Origin: an uncultured Oscillospiraceae bacterium
GTDB lineage: Bacteria > Bacillota > Clostridia > Oscillospirales > Oscillospiraceae
Direction: 5' to 3'
DNA length: 16,519 nucleotides
Assembly: GCA_910577525.1 (NCBI GenBank)
Contig: CAJTLI010000044.1
Location: 1-16,519, forward strand
In this document: in pieces, positions 1-7,149 of the stretch
How positions within the stretch are numbered: the stretch's first letter is position 1
How the letters are laid out: each line of letters starts with the position of its first letter
The notes under the pieces: model-generated
Seen by the model: only the letters and a program-made list of their open reading frames with translations
What the model was told of the DNA's origin: nothing
Database searches by the model: none
Position numbers and translations under genes: made by a program

Positions 1-149
1 GCTTGAACAATTTTACCGCCTTATTTTTGTCTAACTTTTTGGGCGCACTTCAGAACCCTTCGGTGTTTTTGACTGCGAAAAGAACAAATTTTCGATTTGC
101 GCTGGAATTTTGCGCCGGGGTGTGCTAATATAATATATCGACTTGAGAC

Positions 150-178
150 TGCCGCCCCGTTTCCCGGCAGGGGCGGCA
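150..178 (+). promoter_or_regulatory. Stem-loop in the uppP 5' leader
   Basis: A perfect 9-bp inverted repeat (TGCCGCCCC at 150-158, GGGGCGGCA at 170-178) with an 11-nt loop lies just before the SD GAGGTG (185-190) of uppP. No T-tract follows, so it is not an intrinsic terminator for + transcription. A TATAAT at 129-134 could be a -10 box for this gene, but I see no convincing -35 at 16-18 bp. The rest of 1-149 is AT-richer and holds no gene I can recognise. A role in mRNA stability or translation is inference. Confidence 0.45.
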
Positions 179-196
179 TAAAATGAGGTGAGCGCT

Positions 197-1048
197 TTGA
201 CCTTTTGGATGGCAATTGTTTTAGGCGTGGTCCAGGGTGTGGCGGAATTTCTGCCCATCTCCAGCTCCGGGCACCTGTCCCTGCTGCAATATTTCTTCGC
301 CCTGGAGGAGCCGGACGCCCTGTACAATGTTCTGCTCCACTTTGCCACGCTGGTGGCGGTGTGCGCGGTGTACCGGCGGGACATCGCGGAGATGATTACG
401 GAGTTCATCCGGGTGGCGGCCGAGCTGCTGGGGCGGGGCGGAAAGAAGAAGAAGGGGGAGGCGCCGGAGGCTCGGCGGATGGTGCTGCTGCTGGTGCTGG
501 CCACCCTGCCCCTGTTTCTGGTGCTGCCCTTCGACGAGCTGGTGGAGGCCATGGGGGCGAACCCCACCTTTGTATCCCTGATGCTGTTGCTCACCGGCTG
601 CATCCTGTTCCTGTCCGACCAGTACGGCGGCGGAAAGAAGAGCGGCCGCACCGCCACCGTGCGGGACGTGCTGATGGTGGGCCTGGCCCAGGGGATGGCC
701 ACCATCCCCGGCCTGTCCCGCTCCGGCATCACCATCTCCGCCGGTATGGCCCTGGGCTTCGAGCGGGGCTTTGCCGTGCGTTTCTCCTTCCTGATGTCCC
801 TGCCCGCCGTATTCGGGGCCACGCTGCTCAAGGTGGTCAAGGTGGCGGGGTCGGGTGAGTTCGACGCCGGACGGCTGCCCATGTACCTGGCGGGCATGGT
901 GGTGGCCGGGGTGGTGGGCTACTTCTCCATCGCGCTGGTCAAGCTGCTGGCGGACCGGGGCAAGTTCGGCAAGTTCGCCTATTACTGCTGGGCCGTGGGC
1001 GCCGCCGCCCTGCTGGCCAGCCTTCTCTGGACCCCCGCGGCGGCATAA
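197..1048 (+). CDS. uppP: Undecaprenyl-diphosphatase UppP/BacA
   Basis: Integral membrane phosphatase that converts undecaprenyl pyrophosphate to undecaprenyl phosphate. This recycles the lipid carrier for peptidoglycan and wall-polymer synthesis, and the family is linked to bacitracin resistance. Both family signatures are intact: EFLPISSSGHL around residues 17-27 (Glu17, Ser22-24, His26) and PGLSRSGITI around 171-180 (Arg175). Several hydrophobic segments and a Lys-rich loop (about 82-86) fit the polytopic fold, and 283 aa is normal length. I chose the TTG at 197 because GAGGTG (185-190) sits 6 nt upstream and the protein then begins MTFWMAIVLG, as in relatives. An in-frame GTG at 188 lies inside that SD and would add three residues. 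ftsK follows after 22 nt, so the two are probably co-transcribed. Confidence 0.95.
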   Translation: MTFWMAIVLGVVQGVAEFLPISSSGHLSLLQYFFALEEPDALYNVLLHFATLVAVCAVYRRDIAEMITEFIRVAAELLGRGGKKKKGEAPEARRMVLLLVLATLPLFLVLPFDELVEAMGANPTFVSLMLLLTGCILFLSDQYGGGKKSGRTATVRDVLMVGLAQGMATIPGLSRSGITISAGMALGFERGFAVRFSFLMSLPAVFGATLLKVVKVAGSGEFDAGRLPMYLAGMVVAGVVGYFSIALVKLLADRGKFGKFAYYCWAVGAAALLASLLWTPAAA

Positions 1049-1070
1049 CAAACAACAGGAGGATTCCTGA

Positions 1071-3794
1071 ATGGCTTCCACACAGAAGAAAACAACGGGC
1101 GCGGGCGGCGGCAGGGGCCGGGGGTCCGGCTCCGGCGCGCCGAAAACCGGGGGAAAGCGGGCCGCGGCCCGGTCCGGGGCGAAGACCGGCGGACAGAGCA
1201 GGGGCCGGGGCTCCTCCCGGAAGGCGGCGCCCGCCCACAAGCCCTACCGCCGGGAGCTGGGGGGCGTGGTGTGCCTCCTGCTGGCTCTGTTCGGGGCCAT
1301 CGGCTATTTCAAGACGGGGGAGGGGGCGGTTATCGCCCTGTTCTGCGACCTGCTGAAGGGCCTGTGCGGCTACGGGTTTTACCTGGCCCCGCCCATGCTG
1401 CTGGCCGCCGCCGTCATCCTCGTCCTCCACCGGGGCCGTCCTGTCCGGCTGCGGCTGGCGGGGGCGCTGTCCCTCCCGGTGATGGCGGGGGCGCTGCTCC
1501 ACCTGTTTTTGTGCAAGACCGATTACGAGTGGGGCTGGGAGCTGTTCCCCCAGCTGTGGAAAGACGGCAGGGCGATGGCCTGCGGCGGCGCGGTAAGCGG
1601 CACGCTGGCCATGGCCTTCCGCTTCGCCTTTACCACGGCGGGGGCCGTGGTGGTGCTGCTGCTGCTCACGGCGGCGGCGGCGCTGTGCGCCCTGCGGCTC
1701 ACCCCGGCGGATGTGCTGGACTACCTCCGGGAGCGGCGGGACAACCGCCTGGAGTACGACCCGGAGGACTACCCCGAGCCGGAGCCCCGCAGGAGCCCCC
1801 GGAAGGCCCCGGAGCCCGCGCCCCGGCGGAAGAGCGCCGCCATTGACATACCGGTGGACGACGGCCCCCTGCTGGCAAAAAAGCCCACCGCCCCGGTGAC
1901 GACTGTGCGGCGGAAGTCGTTTTTTGACAAGGTGGCGGGGGTGGCCGCCCCCGGCCAGGCGGACGTGCCCAGAAGGGAGGAGGAGCCCCCCGAGTACGAG
2001 GACGTGCCCGAGCTGCGGCCCATGGGGGAGCCCGCCCGCGGCTCCAAGCCCAAGTCCAAGCCCGCCGTGGAGGAGCCCCCCGCCCCCGTGGAGGAGGAGC
2101 CTGCGCCGCCTCCCCCGGCCCGGGAGGACCCGGTGCCCCCTCCGGTGATTCGGGAGCCCGCCCCCGCCAAGCTGTCCAAGGAGGAGGAGCGGGCCCAGGT
2201 CCAGGCGGAGATGGCCCGGGAGATCGAGGCGGGCATGGAGCAGGACGCCCCCGCCTACCGCTATCCCCCCGTCTCCCTGCTCAACGAGAGCCAGGCGGGC
2301 AGCGCCGCCGCCGCGGACGGCGAGCTGCGGGCCAACCAGCAGCGCCTCCAGGACGCCCTGGCCTCCTTCGGCGTCAGCGCCCGCATCGTCAACGTCATCC
2401 GGGGACCCTCCATCACCCGGTATGAGCTGGAGCTGGACCAGGGGGTCAAGCTGAACAAGATCACCAACCTGTCCGGCGACATCGCCCTGGCCCTGGGGGC
2501 CTCCGCCGTCCGGGTGGCCCCCATTCCCGATAAAATCTCCACCGTGGGCATCGAGGTGCCCAACCGCCACAAGAGCATGGTGTGCGTCCGGGACATCCTG
2601 TCCTCCAGGGCCTTCACCGACAGCGCCTCCAAGGTGTCCTTTGCCGTGGGCAAGGACATCAGCGGAAACCCCATCGTGGGCAATATCGCCAAGCTGCCCC
2701 ATATGCTCATCGCCGGCACCACCGGGTCCGGCAAATCGGTGTGCACCAACTCCCTCATCATCTCCCTGCTGTACAAGGCCACGCCGGAGGAGGTCCGGCT
2801 CATCATGGTGGACCCCAAGATGGTGGAGCTGAGCATCTACAACGGCATCCCCCACCTGCTCATCCCGGTGGTCACGGACCCGAAAAAGGCCGCCGGGGCC
2901 CTCCAGTGGGCGGTGAGCGAGATGATGAAGCGCTACCAGAAGTTTTCCGAGGTGGGGGCCCGGGACCTGGCCACCTACAACGAGCGGGCCCGGAAGCGGG
3001 AGGACATGGACACCATGCCCCAGATCGTCATCGTCATCGACGAGCTGGCCGACCTGATGCTGGTGGCCGCCAAGGAGGTGGAGGAGTCCATCTGCCGGGT
3101 GGCCCAGATGGGCCGGGCCTCGGGGATGCACCTGATTATCGCCACCCAGAGCCCCCGGGCCGACGTGATCACAGGTCTGATGAAGGCCAACATCCCCAGC
3201 CGCATCGCCCTGGCGGTGGCCTCCAGCCTGGAGTCCCGCATCATCCTGGACACCACCGGCGCGGAGAAGCTGGTGGGTCAGGGCGACATGCTCTACGCAC
3301 CGCTGGGCAAGGACAAGCTGCGGGTCCAGGGCTGCTTCATCACCGACGAGGAGCGGGCCAACGTGGTGGAGTTCGTCAAGGAGGGAGCCAGCGCCCAGTA
3401 CGACGAGCAGGTCATGCACGAGATCGAGAAGAACGCCGAGGACAAAGCCAAGGCCGACAAGGGCGTGGGCGGGTCCGACCCGGAGGGCGGCGGCGACTAT
3501 GACGAGCTGCTCCCCGCCGCCATCGACGTGGTGCTGGAGGTGGGCCAGGCCAGCGTGTCCATGCTCCAGCGCAGGCTGAAGCTGGGCTATGGCCGGGCGG
3601 CCCGGCTGGTGGACCAGATGGAGGAAAAGGGCGTGGTGGGCCCCTTTGAGGGCTCCAAGCCCAGGCAGCTGCTCATCACCAAGGAGCAGTGGGCGGAAAT
3701 GCAGTACAAGCGGGACATGACCCCCGGGGTTCCCGAGGAGGCGCCCCTTGAGGGGGAGGCTGCCCCCCAGGACTCGCCCAGCCCGGAGGAATAA
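1071..3794 (+). CDS. ftsK: DNA translocase FtsK/SpoIIIE
   Basis: Septum-anchored hexameric ATPase that pumps chromosomal DNA during division or sporulation. It has 907 residues: a basic Gly/Ala/Arg/Lys-rich N-terminus (1-62); membrane segments at about 63-81, 100-120, 128-148 and 171-209; a long Pro/Glu-rich linker (about 215-375); the alpha/beta motor; and a C-terminal winged-helix gamma domain (about 808-870) of the kind that reads polar DNA motifs. Walker A is GTTGSGKS at 549-556 and Walker B ends in Asp657-Glu658 (IVIVIDELADLM). The ATG at 1071 has AGGAGGA at 1057-1063. The gene follows uppP and ends at a terminator. The sequence alone does not separate a vegetative FtsK role from SpoIIIE; Clostridia often use one protein for both. 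The acidic tail after gamma (about 870-907) is lineage-specific and unassigned. Confidence 0.96.
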   Translation: MASTQKKTTGAGGGRGRGSGSGAPKTGGKRAAARSGAKTGGQSRGRGSSRKAAPAHKPYRRELGGVVCLLLALFGAIGYFKTGEGAVIALFCDLLKGLCGYGFYLAPPMLLAAAVILVLHRGRPVRLRLAGALSLPVMAGALLHLFLCKTDYEWGWELFPQLWKDGRAMACGGAVSGTLAMAFRFAFTTAGAVVVLLLLTAAAALCALRLTPADVLDYLRERRDNRLEYDPEDYPEPEPRRSPRKAPEPAPRRKSAAIDIPVDDGPLLAKKPTAPVTTVRRKSFFDKVAGVAAPGQADVPRREEEPPEYEDVPELRPMGEPARGSKPKSKPAVEEPPAPVEEEPAPPPPAREDPVPPPVIREPAPAKLSKEEERAQVQAEMAREIEAGMEQDAPAYRYPPVSLLNESQAGSAAAADGELRANQQRLQDALASFGVSARIVNVIRGPSITRYELELDQGVKLNKITNLSGDIALALGASAVRVAPIPDKISTVGIEVPNRHKSMVCVRDILSSRAFTDSASKVSFAVGKDISGNPIVGNIAKLPHMLIAGTTGSGKSVCTNSLIISLLYKATPEEVRLIMVDPKMVELSIYNGIPHLLIPVVTDPKKAAGALQWAVSEMMKRYQKFSEVGARDLATYNERARKREDMDTMPQIVIVIDELADLMLVAAKEVEESICRVAQMGRASGMHLIIATQSPRADVITGLMKANIPSRIALAVASSLESRIILDTTGAEKLVGQGDMLYAPLGKDKLRVQGCFITDEERANVVEFVKEGASAQYDEQVMHEIEKNAEDKAKADKGVGGSDPEGGGDYDELLPAAIDVVLEVGQASVSMLQRRLKLGYGRAARLVDQMEEKGVVGPFEGSKPRQLLITKEQWAEMQYKRDMTPGVPEEAPLEGEAAPQDSPSPEE

Positions 3795-3799
3795 CGCGG

Positions 3800-3825
3800 A
3801 AAAGCGCCCCTATGGGGCGCTTTTT
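3800..3825 (+). terminator. Intrinsic terminator after ftsK
   Basis: Perfect 11-bp stem AAAAGCGCCCC / GGGGCGCTTTT with a TAT loop (3811-3813) and a five-T run at 3821-3825, starting 6 nt past the ftsK stop. It ends the uppP-ftsK unit and separates it from the next promoter. Confidence 0.93.
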
Positions 3826-3871
3826 CCGGCCCGGGGGAGGAAATTTCTGCCGCTAATTTGTGTCCGGACTC

Positions 3872-3900
3872 TTGCAATCCCCTACCGGCTGTGCTATAGT
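3872..3900 (+). promoter_or_regulatory. Sigma-A type promoter of the riboswitch leader
   Basis: TTGCAA (3872-3877), a 17-bp spacer, then TATAGT (3895-3900) with an extended -10 TG at 3892-3893. Initiation is expected near 3906-3908, giving a leader of about 600 nt before the ATG at 4506. The same TTGCAA -35 occurs at other promoters in this window. Confidence 0.8.
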
Positions 3901-3906
3901 TTAAAT

Positions 3907-4175
3907 GAGTATCATGTGCTGTCTGCATGAGGGCGGCGGGGCTCCGCCCGCCGCCCGGCAGGACGCGATCTATCCGCCGCGCTATGGAAGCCGCGGCTTG
4001 CCGACCAATCCGGAACGCGCGCCCAAATTGGGGCCTGAACAGGAGTACTCCTGTTTTGTCCTGCCGTTTACGGCAGGACAAGGCCGCGCTGCGGGCGCGG
4101 AAGGGGGGAGCGCTTATGGAGGCAGGCGGCCCAGGCGGAGACGCCGGACCGCAGAGAGAAGCATATATCCGCCAC
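3907..4175 (+). other. Structured 5' part of the leader, function unknown
   Basis: About 270 nt of transcribed leader lie upstream of the first c-di-GMP aptamer. I recognise no protein gene here; the open frames have no SD and are Gly/Arg/Pro-rich by base composition. It contains a 10-bp hairpin GGGCGGCGGG/CCCGCCGCCC (3932-3957, loop GCTCCG), an 18-nt perfect palindrome (4038-4055) that can fold around a GTAC loop, an 11-bp stem TTGTCCTGCCG/CGGCAGGACAA with a TTTA loop (4056-4081), and GGCG-GAGA-CGCC (4134-4145). None has a proper T-tract. It may be a further RNA element or a leader scaffold; no family is recognised. Confidence 0.5.
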
Positions 4176-4178
4176 TTT

Positions 4179-4265
4179 CTTTTGGCAAACCCCGGGAAAC
4201 CGGGGGACGCAAAGCCATGGGGGCTAAACCCGCGCGGGGCGCGGGCAGGCCAGCCCGGCTGCTGA
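4179..4265 (+). promoter_or_regulatory. Cyclic-di-GMP-I (GEMM) riboswitch aptamer, copy 1 of 3
   Basis: Carries the GEMM core in order: GGCAAA (4184-4189), a 6-bp stem CCCCGG/CCGGGG capped by a GAAA tetraloop (4190-4205), GACGCAAAGCC (4206-4216), GGGCTAAACC (4221-4230), a short GC hairpin (4229-4245), then an arm with CAGCCCGG (4251-4258) that matches the tetraloop-receptor arm of this class. The order and unpaired bases follow the Vibrio cholerae Vc2 aptamer as I know it. A short outer pairing CTTTT (4179-4183) with AAAAG (4267-4271) is possible. c-di-GMP binding is established for the family and inferred here. Confidence 0.92.
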
Positions 4266-4355
4266 AAAAAGGCAAACCGCGGGAAATCGCGGGACGCAAA
4301 GCTATGGGGGCTAAACCGGCGCGCGACGCGGCGGCAGGCCAGCCCGGCTGCTGAA
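4266..4355 (+). promoter_or_regulatory. Cyclic-di-GMP-I (GEMM) riboswitch aptamer, copy 2 of 3
   Basis: Second complete core: GGCAAA (4271-4276), stem CCGCGG/TCGCGG with a GAAA loop (4277-4292, one G-U pair), GACGCAAAGCT, GGGCTAAACC (4308-4317), a small CGCG hairpin, then GGCAGGCCAGCCCGG and CTGCTG. The 23 nt from 4333 to 4355 are identical to 4244-4266 in copy 1, indicating a duplication. Stem bases differ from copy 1 but pairing is kept, which supports the fold. No terminator separates it from copies 1 or 3. Confidence 0.92.
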
Positions 4356-4360
4356 CAATC

Positions 4361-4460
4361 ATTCAGCAAACCATTGGAAACAATGGGACGCAAAGCTATG
4401 GGGTCTAAGGCTGCATCCTCCCGCGGGGGGCTAGGCGGCGATGACAGCCCGGCCGCCGGA
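4361..4460 (+). promoter_or_regulatory. Cyclic-di-GMP-I (GEMM) riboswitch aptamer, copy 3 of 3
   Basis: Third core: CAGCAAA (4364-4370), stem CCATTG/CAATGG with a GAAA loop (4371-4386), GACGCAAAGCT (4387-4397), GGGTCTAAGG (4401-4410), a small hairpin CTCCC/GGGGG (4418-4430), then the arm GGCGGC-GATGACAGCCCG-GCCGCC (4434-4457). It is the most diverged copy (AT stem, TAAGG in place of TAAACC) and lies next to the gene, so it is the copy best placed to act on translation. Confidence 0.92.
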
Positions 4461-4495
4461 TTCTTTGCATCCGTCATTTCAGCAAAGAAAGGGAG
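4461..4495 (+). promoter_or_regulatory. Hairpin and Shine-Dalgarno, candidate expression platform
   Basis: TTCTTTGC (4461-4468) pairs perfectly with GCAAAGAA (4482-4489), 8 bp, placing the SD GGGAG (4491-4495) right behind the stem and 10 nt before the ATG. No T-tract terminator exists between aptamer 3 and the start codon, so control of translation or mRNA decay fits better than termination at this point. The SD GGGAG is also complementary to CTCCC (4418-4422) in the third aptamer region; this competing pairing is inferred. Confidence 0.5.
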
Positions 4496-4505
4496 AAATT
4501 AATTA

Positions 4506-7055
4506 ATGAAGAATTGGAAAAACATTTTTAAGCGCGGCATTTCCCTGGCAATGGCCCTGGCCATGTGCCTGACCCTGCTGCCCGTTTCCGTGTTCGCGGC
4601 GGAGGCTGAACCCCATGTCCACACCACGCTTGCCGCTGACTCCGAGACCTGCGGGCACCTCAATACGACTAAGGAGTATAATAGCCCGGGGTTCTTTGTT
4701 ACTTGGTACATTGAGACCTGTAAGGGTTGTGGTCTAACCCGGTGGGTTGCCCAAGGCTGGATTACTCAGAGGTGGTATGAAGGAAACTGGGGTTCAGAGC
4801 AAAAGCCGGACGTTGACGAGAAGTGTGACCACAAGAACCGCGAGGTGCGGGGCGCCAAGACGGCCACCTGCACGGAGGAAGGCTACACTGGCGATACCTA
4901 CTGCCAGGGCTGCAACACGAAGCTGGCTGACGGTGAGGTCATCCCCACCACCAGCCATCAGTGGAATGAGGCTACTATCCCCGCAACCTGTACGGACAAG
5001 GGCGAGAAGTCCCGCACGTGCACCCTCTGCGGCGAGACTGAGACCGAGGAGATCGCCATCGACGCTAATGCCCACGTTTGGGGCGACTGGCAGAAGGTGG
5101 CCGAGGGCCAGTTTGCGCGCACCTGCAAGCTCAACACGAGGCATGTGGAGACGTGGAATACGCCTGGAGCCCCCGACCACACCTGCAACACCAACGGCCA
5201 CGTGGATGCCGTGAAGCCGACCTGCATCAACACCGGCGTAAAGGGCGGCGATTACTGCACCTTCTGCGGCAAGGGCAAGGATGACGCTTCGACGGTCATT
5301 GAGGCCACTGGGCATCAAAACACGGAAGTGCGCGATGAGGTCGATGTGACTTGCGAGAAGGACGGCTACACCGGCGATACCTGGTGCACGGACTGCGGCA
5401 CGATGATTGAGCAAGGCGAAGTTATCCTGGCCACCGACCACGCCTATACCACTTCTGACCCTGGCCGTGAGGACTATTGCGCGCACGCCGTGTTCTCTCA
5501 GACATGGGAATGCACTAACTGTGGCGACTCCTATACGGCGGAGGGCATGACTGGCGGCACGAAGTCCTACACCCTTACGCACACCGAGGCCAACGAGCCC
5601 ACCTGTGCAAAGGACGGCAACATCGAGTACTGGACCTGCAGCGAGTGCGGCAAGCGGTTCAGCGACGCGGCCTGCACGGTTGAGATTTCCGATGTGACCG
5701 ATCCCGCCACCGGCGAGCATGAGTACGGTGACCCCGTGTATTCGTTTAAGCTCAACCCTGGCAACAAGAGCAACGGCAAGCTGACCGTGACCAAAACCTG
5801 CAAAGTCTGCGGCGACGTTGTGACCGAGGAGAAAAACGCTCAGTATTTTGCGCCCACTTGTACTGCTGAAGGGTACTATCAGGTCAGGAGTAGTGGTATC
5901 CCCACTATTGGTGGGTCGAGATACGAGCGGATTCCCAGCGGCGAGCCCGCCACGGGGCATTCTGCCCCGACGGGCAACTGGTCTAATGTGTACAAAGCGG
6001 GCTATGTGGGCAAGCACTATGAGACGTGTACGCATTATAACAAGAATACCAACAGAGTTTGTGGCACCGTGATTGCTAGTGAAGACCACACGTGGGGGGA
6101 CACTGTATATGTCGGCACGGGTGTGTGGCCCAACGGCAACAACTGGGCGCCCACCTGCACTGAGCCTGGCTACACGACGCATTACTGCACCGTGTGTGGG
6201 AAGGATGACGGACGTCATGTGCGCGTGGAGCCTCTGGGCCACGCCTACGAGTGGACCGTCACTGTTGCACCCACCGCTGACACCGAGGGCGAGGCCTATG
6301 GCGTCTGTGCCAACGATCCCACCCACACGCTGACCGTGACCCTGCCCGCTCTGGGCGGCGAGGATACCGGCAATGAGTGGACCTACGAGGTGACGACTGC
6401 GCCTACCTGCACGGAAGACGGCGAAGGCACCTACACCTACGAGGACGGCAGCACTGTGACCGTGACCATCCCCGCCACCGGCCACGAGTGGGGCGCGTGG
6501 GTTGTGGCCTATGAGCCCTCCTACACCGCTCAGGGCGCCGAGACCCGGACCTGCGTCCACGGCTGCGGCGCGTCCGAGACCCGCCCCATCGCCGCGCTTG
6601 AGCTGCCCGAGGGCGGCTTCGGCGATACCGGCGACACCGGCGAGACCGAGATCGAGATCGAAGACGAGGAGACGCCTCTGGCCGACATGCCCTACTCCCT
6701 CAACCCCGAGGATGAGCTGACCCGCGGTCACCTCATGTATATCCTCCACTGGTTCGAGGGCTCCCCTGAGGCCGAAATCTCCACCTTCATCGACGTGGCC
6801 TTCGAGGCCTACTACAGCACCGCCATCGGCTGGGCTGAGGACGGGAATATCGCCCGCGGCACGCCCGACAACAAGTTCCTCCCCGACGATACCGTCACCC
6901 GCGGCCAGATGGAGATCTTCCTGGCCCGCTATGTCGAGTACCTGGGGCTGGACATGGAAGTGGTCCTGGTGGGCGACGACAGCGATCTGATGTTCTGGGC
7001 TGAGGCCGAGGTCATCCTGAACGAGTTCTTTGCCAGCCTGCCCGTCGAGGCCTAA
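4506..7055 (+). CDS. Secreted Cys-rich repeat surface protein with C-terminal SLH module
   Basis: An 849-residue exported protein. Residues 1-32 form a clear signal peptide (basic start, hydrophobic core, AxA-like end at FAAEAE). From about 70 to 690 there are degenerate repeats of the pattern TCTxxGYTxxxYCxxCG followed by PATGHxW-like ends. I count nine CxxC pairs (Cys72/75, 133/136, 172/175, 251/254, 294/297, 336/339, 378/381, 432/435, 561/564) and one CxxxC (683/687). An acidic linker (about 700-725) precedes an S-layer-homology region at 730-815: the tail of one repeat (LTRGHLMYILHWF), one full repeat (FIDV...WAEDGNIARGTPDNKFLPDDTVTRG) and a degenerate third. SLH domains bind wall polysaccharide, so the protein is probably displayed on the cell. 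Its job (adhesin, metal binding, matrix) is unknown. It is the only gene behind the triple c-di-GMP leader. Its codon use is less GC-biased than that of its neighbours, especially in the first third. Confidence 0.85.
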   Translation: MKNWKNIFKRGISLAMALAMCLTLLPVSVFAAEAEPHVHTTLAADSETCGHLNTTKEYNSPGFFVTWYIETCKGCGLTRWVAQGWITQRWYEGNWGSEQKPDVDEKCDHKNREVRGAKTATCTEEGYTGDTYCQGCNTKLADGEVIPTTSHQWNEATIPATCTDKGEKSRTCTLCGETETEEIAIDANAHVWGDWQKVAEGQFARTCKLNTRHVETWNTPGAPDHTCNTNGHVDAVKPTCINTGVKGGDYCTFCGKGKDDASTVIEATGHQNTEVRDEVDVTCEKDGYTGDTWCTDCGTMIEQGEVILATDHAYTTSDPGREDYCAHAVFSQTWECTNCGDSYTAEGMTGGTKSYTLTHTEANEPTCAKDGNIEYWTCSECGKRFSDAACTVEISDVTDPATGEHEYGDPVYSFKLNPGNKSNGKLTVTKTCKVCGDVVTEEKNAQYFAPTCTAEGYYQVRSSGIPTIGGSRYERIPSGEPATGHSAPTGNWSNVYKAGYVGKHYETCTHYNKNTNRVCGTVIASEDHTWGDTVYVGTGVWPNGNNWAPTCTEPGYTTHYCTVCGKDDGRHVRVEPLGHAYEWTVTVAPTADTEGEAYGVCANDPTHTLTVTLPALGGEDTGNEWTYEVTTAPTCTEDGEGTYTYEDGSTVTVTIPATGHEWGAWVVAYEPSYTAQGAETRTCVHGCGASETRPIAALELPEGGFGDTGDTGETEIEIEDEETPLADMPYSLNPEDELTRGHLMYILHWFEGSPEAEISTFIDVAFEAYYSTAIGWAEDGNIARGTPDNKFLPDDTVTRGQMEIFLARYVEYLGLDMEVVLVGDDSDLMFWAEAEVILNEFFASLPVEA

Positions 7056-7084
7056 TCATCAAGCTGGTTTGACCGGCAAAATGT

Positions 7085-7127
7085 AACAAAGGAGCGGAGA
7101 GAACCTGGTTCTCCCCGCTCTTTTGTT
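7085..7127 (+). terminator. Intrinsic terminator of the surface-protein gene, probably bidirectional
   Basis: A long hairpin: outer AACAAA/TTTTGTT, then GAGCGG/CCGCTC, then GAGAAC/GTTCTC around CTG, with TTTT at 7121-7124 and TT at 7126-7127. It starts 29 nt after the stop. The DUF6514-like gene on the other strand ends at 7150, and read on the - strand the stem is followed by CTTTGTTACATTTT, so it can serve both convergent genes. Confidence 0.85.
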
Positions 7128-7149
7128 ATATTTCGAACCGCCGGACAAT

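Noticed and set aside
53..70. Weak terminator-like hairpin AACCC-TTC-GGTGTT followed by T5
   Set aside because: Only five base pairs with a bulge and no upstream gene visible in the window to support it.
939..3419. Very long open frame antisense to ftsK, and similar long frames antisense to hbd, crt, glgX and the surface gene
   Set aside because: His/Gly/Arg-rich translations typical of the complement of GC-rich genes; no domains, no SD, and the sense strands hold clearly conserved proteins.
3957..4003. Possible degenerate fourth c-di-GMP aptamer (GGACGCG...CGCTATGG...)
   Set aside because: Only loose similarity to GACGCAAAGCTATGG; no GAAA-capped stem and no TAAACC or CAGCCCGG element in order.
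3905..4354. Open frames of 112-149 codons across the riboswitch leader
   Set aside because: No SD, Gly/Arg/Pro-rich composition expected from GC-rich RNA structure, and full overlap with the aptamers.
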